Positions 11,501 to 24,583 of a DNA stretch of 64,000 nt are shown here, one piece after another. Numbering within the stretch: position 1 is the first letter of the stretch; the number at the start of each line of letters is the position of its first letter. The notes beneath the pieces are model-generated. The model worked only from the letters and a program-made list of their open reading frames with translations, made no database searches and had not been told where the DNA came from. A program made the translations under genes and the position numbers. Source of the stretch: Ignelater luminosus (Eukaryota; Arthropoda; Insecta; Coleoptera; Elateridae); the NCBI GenBank assembly GCA_011009095.1, contig VTPC01000634.1:124001-188000 (forward strand). The letters run 5' to 3'.

Positions 11501-12109
11501 ACCTAAGACCAAGACTAGATATTTTTTTAAAACAGCTTTGATTCAAAGTAAAATCGAGATCTGGGCAAGTTAGTAGCGCTTAAGAAAGTTTCTATTTGAT
11601 AATATAAGAATGTCCACGGTGTTTTATATTATATATGTACGTGTACTTTTGTTCAGCTTCAGTGGATTAAAAATTGAATTGGTATTGCTCGAAATAGAAT
11701 TAGCAAATAATATATTAGATGAAATGGTATTAGTTAAGCAAAATGGATCGCCAAAGAGAGGTAAATCACTAGATTAACAATCAAGCCAAACCAAAGCAGT
11801 TGCTCACCATCCTCATGACATACGCAAAAACCCAAACCTATTCTTGTCACGCCCTACTGATACCTTTGGGTATAACAAACGAAATCCATTCTCTCAATAG
11901 AGTCATAAATGAATATTAAGCATAATGTTCAAACAATCATTTTGAGCTAGGAGGTTTTTGGATCCTGCACTTAACTTTTAACATCAAAGGTTTAGATTCC
12001 TTGATTGAACTCGTTTTGCTTCGAAAACGTGGTCATCTGTGCTGTATTATGGTGCTGCCCGTTTGTAAAATTCAGATTCAAACTAATTATTTTTTCAGTC
12101 TTCATTTAC
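8506..12109. other. A+T-rich stretch without recognised gene
   Basis: Short frames of 60-75 codons at 8941-9138, 9451-9672 and 10204-10392 (plus strand) are Lys/Asn/Ile-rich and show no domain. No RNA gene or long repeat was noticed. The last few hundred bases may contain remains of the upstream part of the element that starts near 12.1 kb, but I could not read any motif there. Confidence 0.45.
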
Positions 12110-13625
12110 TGTAACATGGAATTTTTGAAAGCCAATCTAAAAGGAATATTTAGTAAAATGCCCTTAATTCGATCTAATTCAAAGTTAACCAAGCAACAAG
12201 TAGCAAACCAGTTATATGCTATGAGAACTCGCAACTTCTTAACAAATATACAGATAGTTAGTCTTTATCAAGAATTAAATAAGAAACTGCCGTGACAGAA
12301 AACAACATTAAACAAAATAATGATAACAAAAATCTTACAACCAAAGGTAAATACCATTTACAATATAAAGGAGACATCCTGAACTGAAACAGGAAATGAT
12401 GGAACTATTACTACTGAATGAAGGCAGTCGGAACAGATAAAATTCAGAATTTCTAGTGAAAGCAATAACAGAGCACTTCCAAAACAAATCAACTCTCTAT
12501 TGGGAAACCTTGGTAACATTCCAGTATTCCTTACATGCCTTTTGTACCTACACGAAATCAAAATCGGACGCAATACAAGAACTGCCGCTCAATTACATGC
12601 CTTAACACTTTATATTAAAAATCACAGCTATAATTTAGAACAAAATTTACAGACACTTAAAAGATGATAACATCTTACCTGAGGAACAAAGGAGGTGTCA
12701 GAAAAATAGTTACGGTTGCAAAGAATAATTACTTATCAAGTCCGTAATAACAGAAGACGCCAAATACAGACAACGGCATAGATCGATTACCAGAAGGAGT
12801 TCCATTCCATTTCATATTCCTGGTTCTTCGGAGTACTTGATTTATATAAAATCGATCCTCAAGTTATCTGCTAAAATATGGCGTACAACACTAAATATCA
12901 AAATTCCACAATTACAATAAGTAGAACGGTTATATCCATTAAAAGCGGAATCTTTTAAAGCCATTCGTTAAGCTACCGTCAATTAACTCTCTATCAAAAC
13001 TATTAGACGCCTGTAAAATACTTAGGATATGCAAATAAGCAAGGTAATGAGAAGGCAACAGACACTCATTTATTTTGCGTAGGCGACCTGAAATTATCCG
13101 CATAAACCGAAAGAGATCTTGATGAACTAACAAACATAATTAAAACATTCAGCGACGACATCTTGATGAATGAAGGCAAACCAATCCAAGAAAATCAACA
13201 GGTAAATGAGAAAACCAATTTTGCATGTGCATACAAATACTTGGGTTACAACCAAAGTTTAACAAAAAATAAAAGAAATATAGAAAACAATCTCAAGAAC
13301 ACACTTCTAAAACGAGTAACAAAAATACTACGCACAGAATTAACAGCTAAAAACAAAACTAAAGCAATAAATTTATTGGCAATGCCTACAACACTAACGT
13401 ACTCTTTTGGTGTAATCAGTTAGTCGAGCACAGAATTAGAAAAGTCAACCAAGATATTAGAGTCAGCTTACAAAGAATCATGTTGACCACCCAAAAACTG
13501 CAACAGAAAGACGCTATGTACGCCAAAAACCAGGAGAGAGGTCACTGCTAAATCTCAAGCATCTGTATGATTCACAGGTTAAAGGCAAAACAAAACGCTT
13601 AAACACACGCAGAAACAGAAGAACT
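12110..13625 (+). pseudogene. Non-LTR retrotransposon pol remnant (clade unresolved)
   Basis: A single element can be followed in pieces across three frames. N-terminal part at 12116-12295: KLTKQQVANQLYAMRTRNFL, then a Glu/Leu-rich segment ending in LNKKLP and a stop. A following piece (about 12490-12665) includes INSLLGNLGNIP. The RT proper has LPEEQRRCQKNSYGCKE at about 12675-12725 with stops around it. From 13061 one frame runs to 13423 with a single stop at 13103-13105: FCVGDLKLSA (13073-13102) stands where F/Y-X-DD is expected, followed by ERDLDELTNIIKTFSDDI and YKYLGYNQS. The conserved SWS of the thumb became Ser-stop-Ser at 13421; after a shift GLLNLKHLYDSQVKG-type sequence follows near 13545-13590. 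It has lost a catalytic Asp and is dead. The overall pattern is a widespread metazoan non-LTR family; I do not name the clade. Confidence 0.72.
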
Positions 13626-14465
13626 ATATAGAGTCATTCAACACGTTGACTGACACACCACCATATGTAAACAGAAATTGACATATCTTACAACACAAAA
13701 TTTACAGATACGGACATCAAAAGAACTGCACGGAAAATATTCGCAGGTTCTTAGTAAATCAGACATAAGAGTATCTGTAATTTGGTTCTCCTTTAAAATG
13801 CTGCATGCTGAAGACAGCAAGCCGATCAAGATATGATTCTCTGAAGAAAAGTCGCCTCTGATTTCCTTAACAAGTTTTTGTATTTATGTAGTAAACAGGA
13901 GACTGGATCGAGACAGACTAAACGAATTGAGTTCGTTTTCTTCTTTTCTTTCTTGAGATAGATCGGATTAAATAGTCTTTTTTCGTGATCTAGCTCGAGC
14001 TCGTTCTGAATTGCAAAATAAGTAAGTTTACCTTACTCAATCGTTCAGATGAGACCTTTACCAACTAAGGTAACAGAAGTATCAGAACCTATCCTTTATC
14101 CTCCTTGTCCGTGATGATTTCGAAACTTTTTTCTTCCATGAATCTGCTATCACGTTTAAACTTTTTGTAATGTAACCCCTTTATTTGCGTATGTTTCCTC
14201 ACAAATAAGAAGAAATTGCAGTCTCTAGAAACATCAACTCCAGAGTAATTTATATTTGTCTTGCCATGACAAAATTAATTTGAATTCTGCTAATTGCGCA
14301 GTTGCCATTTCCAGAAATTCGTCATAAAGTATATATGTATACTCCTCTTTGATGTCACCTACCACTGACTTTACTGTTTTTCGCTTAAGATATTATCGAA
14401 TGGAATAGGAATTTTGCAGTGATTTACCACTATTTCTTATTCTTTTAATGTAGACATTTGTAATT
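13626..14465. other. Noncoding stretch
   Basis: May include the 3' untranslated end of the preceding element; no tail was recognised. A perfect 10-bp palindrome (agctcgagct) occurs near 13990. Nothing else was seen. Confidence 0.4.
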
Positions 14466-14815
14466 AGTATCTTGAGAAAGTCGCAGGAGAGAAATAGGTA
14501 CGTGTAAGAAGAGAGAAAGAAAAGGGGTAGTCTCTAAGTCAGTAACAGTAAGAAATGAGAGAGCAAGGTTTGAGAATAAAGAAAACGAAATGCAAGGAAA
14601 ACAAAAAACTGCAAAGAAAAGAAAATATATAAGGACAGAAAACAAGAGATGAGAAGCACAACAAGAACGGGCGAGATAATCTAAGTGAATCCAACCGAGA
14701 GTGCAGAAACAACAAAAGAATAGATAAACAGAAAGAAAAGATACGAGACAAAGCAGGAAGTAGAGCAGAAACCATTGAAAAGTACAGAAAAACTGGAGGC
14801 GCACGAAGAAAATAA
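14466..14815. repeat. Purine-rich, strand-asymmetric low-complexity tract
   Basis: About 350 bp in which the plus strand is almost entirely A and G with few T (gagaaagaaaagggg, gagatgagaagcacaac and similar). As a result the minus strand stays open for 119 and 78 codons in two frames, giving Phe/Leu/Ser/Cys-rich peptides. These are composition artefacts rather than genes. The plus strand reads Lys/Glu/Arg-rich in several frames with scattered stops. A decayed charged ORF (for example from a retroelement ORF1) remains possible but unsupported. Confidence 0.6.
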
Positions 14816-17800
14816 ACGGTATCGCAAAAGTAAAATATTTTCCTAGCCTTTTTACTGTATGAAAAGAGCCTCTGGCTATTTTATGGTTTCCAGGTTTTCT
14901 AGATTGTTAAGTATTGCAATGGTTTAAAGATCCCACGAGTAACTTATATTCAAGCGCTTCTTACGTCTAGTTTAACGAATAGTCTTTCGTTATGAAGTAA
15001 CTTGAAACACTTGATTTCCACAGTTTTAACTACTTGAACGACTTATATTACTGTTTCTGAAAGTTTCCCTTATTGGCTAAACAGATCTTTTTGCGTTCTC
15101 ACTAGAATCGTTTGACCCATCATAAAAGGTAAACCACTAGTTTCTTTTTTGGGATATTATACTCTTCTAAGAAAATACATACAAACATAATGTAGAGAAA
15201 ATTGAAGCAAAGCACGAAGCATTGTATAATTAAATAGTCTTCTGGTTTTTAACCATAGGGAAAAATTCAATTTTGTTGGTTATGTTAACTTCTACTGATA
15301 GAAACTATGTTTTACTTATTACATGTTAGACTACATATTTACACACTACTTACCCATGTTTCCTTGCGCATTCGCGTGAAATACAGTTATCCCTTTTTTA
15401 CATTCTGGATATATCCCTGCTGCAATCGAGTTTCAGTAAAACAAATTTACAATACTAGACAACTACTTTAAAATTATATTACTGCCATTTATTTAAATCT
15501 TTTAAAATAAATATCACTTCTGTACAAAATAAACATTCTTCAGTCAACTGCCACCATAGTAGAACCCAAATGTATGTCATTTTCCTTTTTTAATTAACAA
15601 CCACAACAACCACGTTTAGACAAATTTGGTAAAATCATTCATTCGTTAGTAACTGTTTTTGTTTGAGAAATAAAAATGTCGAAAAGGTTATGTAACATCA
15701 TTATTCTTGATTTACTTTGTCAGAAACCAATATAATACATTTTCCAATATTCGGTAAAAACGGGGAAGCTAGAATTTTTAAATTTATATTTTTCTTATTT
15801 AGGAAATTCTATAGCAATTTCTCTTTAATGCGTGCAATTTCTCTTCCTTCTAATAATAATGATTACAATTTATAATAATATATATTCTGAAATACGTAAA
15901 ATAACGAAAAGTATTAAATAACAAATCAATACAAAATAACGAGAAACGAGAGAATTAATACAAAAATAAATATCTAAGTGAGCTGAAACAATCGCGGTAA
16001 AATAATTTCAGGTTTATTTCTGAATAATGTATAAAAGCTTTGTGCCTGAACTTCATGACAATATTTATGACAGGAGTTAGCGAGCAAGCAAAAGAAAACA
16101 AGACCGAGAGTCAGATCAATATAGCAAACATGGGAGTCTGCAAATTAAAACTTTTGCAAACTTGCTCGTATATATATCGAACAAGTAACAAAGAGGTGAA
16201 CCAGTTATTATTCTGTGTTATTTTTGTAGAATGAAATAGTTCCAGTAGTTGTTTATCTAACTAGGTTAATTTTTGCCAAATATTTTTATTATACACCACT
16301 CGCTCCAGAAAAAGATTAGAACTATGAATTTCTTATTTTGGTTCGGCAATAATGCAAATATCACAAACATAATAATAAATATTAATTCTGGCATTTTAAT
16401 AAAACAGGAAATAAAGACGATAAAAATATTGCTTTTTAACTTTTCGATATTTTATTTAAGCAGGCCATTCATATTCCTTTCAAGTAAAACCCCAAACCAT
16501 AAAGCGATAATGGTAGAGTCGAGATATTATATAACACAAGAGGGTGGATGATTAAAAGGGTGCAAGTTTATTTCAAGATTAAAAAAAACGAAAACATTCA
16601 ACAGTAACTTTTGGGATGAAGCCCTAAACAACTGTTGAGAAAAGCGTCGATATTAAAAAAGAAATGCGTGTCCTAATTGTAAAAAAGAGAGAAAATGGAG
16701 AACTGCATTAAAATTCGGACACGTAAACCCCGGAACGCCCTTAAAATAGATTTAAAATCAAATATTAAGGTTAAAAACATAAAGCTGAGAAACTTTTAAA
16801 ATGATATTTCTTAGCGGAATAGAGGAGAGAAAAGGACTTACAAAACATTTTCTTTTCAAACTAGTTTGCCGAGTTCAAAAGTACTCGGGAATATTTTATA
16901 GGCAGGTTGAAGGACAGGGTTGGATTTAGGGGTGCTATAAAATCGTATAAAATCAATAATGGTTTAAGGACAATTTCCGGTTTACTTGTTACGTTCAAAG
17001 TTAATTCACTAAATCGTTTAGGAATTTTAATGACTTCTTTTAGCTGTAGAAATGTTTATTATTGGAAAAAAACAAGTTGTATTAGACTAAAAAGCAGCAG
17101 CTCAACGTTCTGTTCTTTAATTAATATTTTAATCCGGCATTATAACTAGAAATAAAAATTCGTTTTAATTTAAAACAAAATTTAAATGCTTTCTAGAATT
17201 TTATTATTGTGTATTATGAAGTTTTTTCTGCACATTAAAAACAAAAATTTACAGTAGAAAACAAAATTAATTACACGTATCTTTACCTTTTTAAAGGTTT
17301 AATAGCTGGTTTTTTGCCGTTTTTTAATTTTAAAATGGAAATAGTATTTGCCAAAAATTGTGACCGGAGGATATTAATATAGAATTAACTTTATATAAAA
17401 CAAAGTTGAAACAAGTTAGTAAAAGCCAAACCTTACTTCCTTAAGTAAACCGGGGATCTAATGAATGCAGTTACACCATACATTTATAGCGTCATGTCAG
17501 TATTCAAACGAAGCTGTTAAACCGTAATCAAGCGGAGGGACAACAACAACAACCCTCAACCTATCATCATTACAATACCTCCAGTTTCCGCAACATTCCT
17601 CTTAAATACTTTCATCATTTTCATATTTAGAAATTATTCGTTTCGTCAATCAAGATATTATAAATTGAGCAATTTAATAATATTTATTGTATATGAGCAA
17701 TTTGCCAGAAGAAAACAAGGTTTAGTTTTGAATAATAATACACGTGTATTATGATGTATAAAACAAATGTAGTCTTGTAAACTAACAATAAGAGTTTTGC

Positions 17801-18775
17801 CAACAGAAATGAAGAATGATTACACGTGTGACACGTTTGTTAAAATAATGTAGTAGTGAAATCTTCAAGAACACAACCTATTTGGTAGCATGCCAAAATT
17901 AAATGTTCATTATAATTTATAATATTTACACAGAATTTAGAAATACATAAATTATTTATTTAACATTCTAAGAAAACCTAAAGGTGACTTTAATAATTTA
18001 ACGGTTCGAAATTAAAAATGTAAGTGAAGATGCAATAATAATTTATTAAGTTGATAATAAATATTTAGTTTTTCGAAATAGTTTATATCATTTAATAATG
18101 TCTTACGTAACTAAATATACTCCGTTCACGATGTTTCTGGGTCGTAACAGGTCATGCTTTCATTTTGTAAGGTTGGAAGTGTTGTTACCTTTTTTTTTTG
18201 AAAATTGCCGTACCTGCGTCTGCATTTGGCGCCGTTGCACAATCAAAAATTTTGTATAAACGTTTAGTACCGATTAATTTTGCTTTGTTCAAAAGAGATC
18301 AAATTTCTCTTATATTTTGCATCTATTAATGCCAATTAAGAAGAATGCCAAATATTATAAATAAAAACATAAAATTTTAATTTATAATTATATATAAATA
18401 GAAATTTTCGTGAAACGATCTTTTAGCGTAATCGATTTACAGATTTACAGAAAAAAGACAACAGCGTGACGTCAAACTGTCATAAAACCATAACCTTAAA
18501 GTACATTAAGCGCCAATAAGATTTTACAAGCCGAGTTAAGAGATAAACAGCCCGGTTTACAACATCCAAACTGTCATTCTGTCACAGAAACATCGTGAAC
18601 GGAATATAGTTTTCTACATTTGTTTGAACGAATCTGTTTTTTAATTTTATTTATGGCATAATTCAATGTAATGCAAGAAGAAGAGAGGCAGCAATCGCTT
18701 TGTATTGCCACATATTCACATTCATTATGTCAAGAGTACGTGATTAAATAGTCTTTGAGTTTCACTAGAATTATT
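14816..18775. other. A+T-rich stretch without recognised gene
   Basis: Frames of 64-92 codons at 16040-16234, 16273-16551 and 16907-17149 have no recognisable domain. At 16915-16930 cagggttggatttagg resembles a hAT transposon terminus. A run of caa triplets occurs near 17540. No other structure was noticed. Confidence 0.45.
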
Positions 18776-19393
18776 NNNNNNNNNNNNNNNNNNNNNNNNN
18801 NNNNNNNNNNNNNNNNNNNNNNNNNNNNNNNNNNNNNNNNNNNNNNNNNNNNNNNNNNNNNNNNNNNNNNNNNNNNNNNNNNNNNNNNNNNNNNNNNNNN
18901 NNNNNNNNNNNNNNNNNNNNNNNNNNNNNNNNNNNNNNNNNNNNNNNNNNNNNNNNNNNNNNNNNNNNNNNNNNNNNNNNNNNNNNNNNNNNNNNNNNNN
19001 NNNNNNNNNNNNNNNNNNNNNNNNNNNNNNNNNNNNNNNNNNNNNNNNNNNNNNNNNNNNNNNNNNNNNNNNNNNNNNNNNNNNNNNNNNNNNNNNNNNN
19101 NNNNNNNNNNNNNNNNNNNNNNNNNNNNNNNNNNNNNNNNNNNNNNNNNNNNNNNNNNNNNNNNNNNNNNNNNNNNNNNNNNNNNNNNNNNNNNNNNNNN
19201 NNNNNNNNNNNNNNNNNNNNNNNNNNNNNNNNNNNNNNNNNNNNNNNNNNNNNNNNNNNNNNNNNNNNNNNNNNNNNNNNNNNNNNNNNNNNNNNNNNNN
19301 NNNNNNNNNNNNNNNNNNNNNNNNNNNNNNNNNNNNNNNNNNNNNNNNNNNNNNNNNNNNNNNNNNNNNNNNNNNNNNNNNNNNNNNNNNNNN
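18776..19393. other. Assembly gap (618 N)
   Basis: A 618-base block of undetermined sequence. Its length, unlike the three 10-base gaps, looks like an estimated distance. Apparent open frames across it on both strands carry no information. Confidence 0.98.
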
Positions 19394-22300
19394 GACAATG
19401 TGATATCTTCGTTTTTTGATAACTCTTCGGGAACATGATCAAAATGGCCGCCGATAATTGCAAAATTTTCAATTTTTTTTTACTTTAAAATCGTATTCTT
19501 GATCAAAAAATAAGAGAAACGTATACTTTTTTTTAATTATGAATTCTAACATTTTAAACTAGTTCTGAGTTATTTTAGGTGTATGTTTTCAGAATTAAAG
19601 AATTTGTTGTGACTGAAACCATTTGATGACAGACAAGTTGCACAAAATGTTTCCCTCATCAAAGAAAAATAAAACTCACAGCCTCGCCACTTCTAGTTAT
19701 AGTCACGATTCTTCATTGCATTTTATTTGTCATTTTCATTTTAAGTAAGCTTTTGCGCAACCTGTTTGTAGAATGATTGTTAGATTGAGAAATCATGACA
19801 AAACACTTGATTAGCTTTAAAAACAAATACTGTCGGTTACTACATCAATAATATACTTAAAGATACCGTCCTCTTTTTGGATAAAGATGCAAAGCTTGCT
19901 TCATTATTAACTTTGATGGGAGAGAGAAAAGAAACATACTAACCAACAATCGCATCATGTCGAATATTGTTGATTATTATACAAAATCAAAATATCTGCG
20001 TAATGAAAAAGTAGCAAGAAGAAAATATTGTTTAAAAGAGGGACTCGAAGGTGAACAGACTAGGGGAATGATTAAACTTGGAAAAAATGCAGTCTGTGAA
20101 GGCCTAAAGAGATTTAAAAAAAGGTACAGGAAGGGGCGCAGACCACTTTCAGAGAAACCGAAGTTATAGCTATGCTTTTCTAGACAAAGTATATAATAAT
20201 TAAAACCCCACTTGGTATATTCGCTAATATCAAAAACTTGCCGGTTTACTTAAGGTTTGTAAACTCGTCTGGTAAAGCTTCACGTTAACAGAGCGTGTTT
20301 TATTTTGTCATCAAGTTTTTAGATTTTTGCAATTCCTTGTACTCATCATTATGAATATACTTTCTAAGTATTTACTGTTCTATTAATTTTAGTCGCTAAT
20401 TTGAACCAGTTTATATCAATATTTAACCCGCAAACTCCTTTGTAAACGTTTCAGTTCAAAAGTGATACCACAGGATTATAACATTTATGGGAGAGAGGAT
20501 ACATAGATTGTTGTCTGCTGATAGGTACTGTAGAGAACAATTGAAAGTTAACGACTGATATACATATTTAATGGCATCTGCTACTAGGTAGCCATTAAGA
20601 ATGTGAAGATTTATTCAAAGTCAGCCTATTATTGAAATTCTTAATCCGCCAGCTTAAAGTGAATTTCCAAGCAATTGAGTTTTGACGCGTAATTCACAAA
20701 CAAACAAAAACTAAAGCTGCCCATTGTTCAATTCCTCTTTACAGTACATAAAAATTACAAAGACTATCTATATTTGAAAATATTTACAATTACTATTCAA
20801 AAAACGTTAATTTTATATCTTGCAATTATCAGTACATATTTAGATCTTTTAGAAATAGCTTGGCGAAAAAGATTTGAAATTTCAAAAGTAAAGATAAACA
20901 TTCCATAATTTATTTTCAAGCTCGATACAGAAACACTGAACGGTGGAGTACGCACACAGTATTTGCAATGACATTTTCATTAACACTATTAGTGACATCT
21001 TCTGTCGGTTTATCTGTTGCAGCGAAATTGTTGAAATAAAGAATTTAATGTCTTTTTAACATGCACAGAAATTATTAACTTACTACTTGCTAACAATACC
21101 GTTTATTAGTGATTGTAATAAACAGCCTTGTCTCTTGTCCGGTCAATATAGCTGCTATCTATCTCATTAATCGTCAATTTAATGCCACTGATTCGCTTTA
21201 CCTGGTAAACATTAACGTTGATGTGTAATTGCATTCGCTTAGAATTTCTAAATAGAAGGATAAATCACAAGGATTTAATAACTGACAAATGATAACAATG
21301 AGAAGAATATGACAAAATAAAGCAGTACGAACAACACAGAATGTTACAGCTAACCAACATTATTTAGGTCACTTATTTAACACAAATGAAATTAAACCGA
21401 GATTAAAATATCTCCGACTTGATTCGTAATTCATATTAAACAACTAAGTTTCTCTTAAAGATATTCTATTAATAATGATTAAAATTTAATCAAGTTCATA
21501 TTATGATGTGATAATAAAGACTCTGCCTTATATTACATCATGACAATGATGCATTTTAAAATGTTCCCGTTTATTCTAATACGATTATCTTTCCTGAAGC
21601 GGTATAACCATTTTCGGTACGAATAGATTGGCCCATTTTTAAAATCTAATAAAAATGCGAAATATCGTTCTTTAATGCAAATTTTAAATTATGTTCCGCT
21701 TTCTTGTGATGAAGTCTCGAACGAAGACTACAATCTCCCAACTACGGAGAGGTATAGATTTATGTCTTTCTGCTTATATAGTGCGAAGTTCGCACAAATG
21801 AAATGTTCGATAATATAAAAATTTCGAGGCGGTAAAAATGTAGTAAAAGTTATAAAAAAGGAATTCTTCGCGCGCGGGGAAAACAAACAAAACAAAAAGC
21901 TTCGCTGTAATCAAAAGAAATGTACTACTATAGGTTTTAATAATACACAACTGCAAAAGCTTTATTTGGAATGCTCGAGCAATTAAGTTAACTTCTGAAT
22001 TTCGAAACAACAGCTTCTGAAAACTGAAAGGAATCCAAACACAAGAACATTTCAATGTGTTTAAATTAACATCAAAACGAGTTATCTTAAACATGAAGCA
22101 CACGAAAGTTTAACTCGAATTTCATCCCGTGTTTTATTCGTTTTAGTGGAAAGCTAGAGAGTGAATTAATAAACAGAACGTATACCCTAAACGCTCGAAA
22201 CCGCTACCCTAGCGATTAAACTGCAAATATTAAAATATGAAAAGCAAACATTGCCGAAGTAATGTGGATGGACGTCAGGCAATGCAGATAAATCGATAAC

Positions 22301-23668
22301 CACTTTTATCTCTGCAGGCCATCATAATATAAAAAGGCAATTTTTGTTATGAAAATATTGAATATTCTTGTTAGAGTAATTACAATTGATATTAAAATTT
22401 CTTCCTCGTTTTCTATCCTGCTAGTTACCTTTTTATATAATAAATCGTAATTTCCAAAAAAGGATTTTAATAACCAGCTAGTAATTATTAAAAAATAAAT
22501 CAATAGCTGATTTAAAATTTAATTATCATTATAATATTAATTAAATACTGCATGACGTCCAAAAGTCAATCACCCACGTACTTTGGTTTCAACTTGATGG
22601 GGTATTTCAAAAGCTTTTGTTTCACCTAAAGATTGCTTTTTACCGTTCTCGTAAACGTAGAAACGTACTTTTTAAAAATCAAGACTTTTATTTAAAAGAA
22701 CGTCTGGAAATGCAATAAAATTTCAATCAGTTTCTTTGTCTTACACTCTACCTTTGTTTCTTTAGTATGTATACCGTCATCTTACGTTAGTGTTTTAAAT
22801 AGACAATACAATACTGTTCTTGCCTATGCAGACATGGAAGTTAAAATTTAAATATTAGCTGAAAGCATCAGATAGATTATCCCAATTCTCATAAATACAC
22901 ACATAATGTTAGAAACACATACGTACACAAAAGAAAATTCGTTGGTGTAATTACACGAAATAATATCAATGATTGTAAAATAATCAATCACGACTGAGAC
23001 AGTCGCAGTCTAGATGGAACTGAACTGTGACCATCGTAAGCTCATCGATTATGCTACTTTTTCATCTTTAGAAGTCTTCTCTCTATATCACACAACCAGA
23101 CAGACTGCATGAACTAGGTGTAATCTGACAAAGTGAACCAACAACTGACAAAGTCCTATAGTATCTGACAAGTCCAGATTCCCAACTATTTTGCGTAGGT
23201 TTTCTCCGAGTCGGATATAGATGCCGCGCCACGAAAGAGGTGCAAGAGGGTGTACCCCATCGCCCTCAGTAAAAGTTGTATTCAGATATCTAACAACAAA
23301 TATCCTATTACCGTGGTGTACTGCTACAATATTTTGGCAACACCATGAAGCACGTTCAATAATAGTCAGTTTGTCTAATTTAAATCATACGTTTGTATTG
23401 TAGGCCATAGCAGAAATAAATTTCCACTTTCTTGCTTTGTGTTCCATTTTCATTACAATCTGCACAACGACACCATTTACATATTTTTTGTTCTTTTACC
23501 TTTTACCTTTGAATAATGCAGAAAGTGCCAACATGACCAACAAAACGCCATGCTTTTCAATGCAGTTCCTCGTACAGCGTTTGGACTTGACCTGATGCTT
23601 CGTGTACCTACACATTGTGTTGTACTCTACATTCACTACCATATTCTTTTAAAAATGCCTTAGAGAAA
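19394..23668. other. A+T-rich stretch without recognised gene
   Basis: One plus-strand frame at 19957-20169 (70 codons, Lys/Arg-rich, containing KARRKYC-like and RFKKRYRKGRR stretches) stands out in composition but matches no family I know. Frames at 21774-22103 and 22306-22503 on the minus strand are Phe/Leu/Ile-rich and unremarkable. No RNA gene or long repeat was noticed. Confidence 0.4.
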
Positions 23669-23670
23669 TA

Positions 23671-24022
23671 CAGTGTGTCCAAGATAAGGATGCACAGCAT
23701 GGAAATCTTGGAAACGATAAGAGATACATGATCGGTTAAATGGGATGAAAGTTGGCTATTTATAGGACCTTTTTGTTGACGTTTGCAAAATCTAGATATC
23801 TCGGATAGTTTCAGAGATATTTAAAACAAAGTAGATTTCTCGATTTTCGTTATTATATTTTCTTTTATTTATTTGAAGAGATATCGGAAATCTAAAACCA
23901 CTTTTCCATTGCCACTTTTTGTTCTCTATTAAAATACGCTAACAAAATTTCTATACAACGTTTCGGTTTCGAGTAACCAGCATCAACCTCATTTTTTTAA
24001 ATAGACGGAAAAACAATTGAAA
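23671..24022 (+). repeat. Left terminal inverted repeat of the mariner derivative
   Basis: Runs from the TA-flanked end to caacctcattttttt and acaattgaaa. Conserved stretches shared with the right arm include agataaggatgcacagcatg, cctataaatagccaac (in reverse), the tttaaaacaaagtagatttctcga region and gtttcggtttcgagtaacca. Confidence 0.9.
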
Positions 24023-24122
24023 ATTGTTTTGGATAACTCTTGTTGTCACGATTCTTACGATGTAAACATGATAGGGTTATTTTGATTTCTTATGCTATAA
24101 ATTAATGCATTCTGCAGTACCC

Positions 24123-24231
24123 TGGCCTGCACGATCACGTGATCTAACACCGTTAGATTTCTTTCCTCTGGGGTTATGTCAAGAATCATGTGCTCATCCA
24201 AAATTTTGAAGATGAACAGCAATTATTACAG
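24123..24231 (+). pseudogene. Mariner/Tc1-like transposase fragment in the hairpin loop
   Basis: At 24123-24164 one frame reads WPARSRDLTPLDFF, the block before the last catalytic residue of mariner/Tc1-type DDE/D transposases (usual form WPARSPDLTPLDFFLWG). An extra base shifts the frame, after which 24163-24231 continues as FLWGYVKNHVLIQNFEDEQ. The fragment includes the third catalytic position (Asp of the PLDFF block) but neither of the first two acidic residues. The parent enzyme cuts and joins DNA at the inverted ends in the nucleus; this relic is inactive. It establishes the orientation and family of the element. Confidence 0.8.
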
Positions 24232-24581
24232 TTTCAATTGTTTTTCGCCTATTTTTAAAATGAGGTTGATGATGGTTACTCGAAACCGAAACGTTGTACA
24301 GGAATTTTGTTAGCGTATTTTAATAGAGAACAAAAAGTGGCAACGGAAAAGTGGTTTTAGTTTTTCGATATCTCTTCAAATAAATGAAAGAAAAAATAAT
24401 AACGAAATTCGAGAAATCTACTTTGTTTTAAATATCTCTGAAACTATCCAAGATATCCACATTTTGCAAACGCCAACTAAAAGGTCCTATAAATAGCCAA
24501 CTTTCATTCCATTTAACCAATCCTGTATCTCTTGTAGTTTCCAAGATCCCCATGCTGTGCATCCTTATCTTGGAGACACTG
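24232..24581 (-). repeat. Right terminal inverted repeat of the mariner derivative
   Basis: Reverse complement of the left arm, from tttcaattgtttttcgccta inward to ccttatcttggagacactg at the TA-flanked end. Mismatches and small length differences relative to the left arm show that both arms have drifted since the inversion. Confidence 0.9.
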
Positions 24582-24583
24582 TA

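Larger units (their letters stand above)
23671..24581. mobile_element. 911-bp mariner-like derivative with about 350-bp terminal inverted repeats
   Basis: The left end begins cagtgtgtccaagataagga and the right end, reverse-complemented, begins cagtgtctccaagataagga. Both are flanked by TA (23669-23670 and 24582-24583), the target duplication of Tc1/mariner elements. The two arms pair along about 350 bp (23671-24022 with 24232-24581) with scattered mismatches, leaving a loop of about 209 bp. Inside the loop, mariner/Tc1-type transposase sequence is readable. Typical mariner ends are about 30 bp, so these arms look like a fold-back in which one terminal region was duplicated in inverted orientation. 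It cannot encode a full transposase (about 340-350 residues), so movement would need enzyme from elsewhere. The transcript would form a long hairpin. Confidence 0.9.

Noticed and set aside
14445..14804. 119-codon minus-strand frame resembling a membrane protein
   Set aside because: Open only because the opposite strand is almost pure purine; composition explains the hydrophobic content.
18730..19472. Open frames of over 220 codons on both strands
   Set aside because: They consist almost wholly of the undetermined bases at 18776-19393.
19957..20169. 70-codon Lys/Arg-rich plus-strand frame as a small gene
   Set aside because: No homology recognised and no promoter, splice or poly-A context that I can support.
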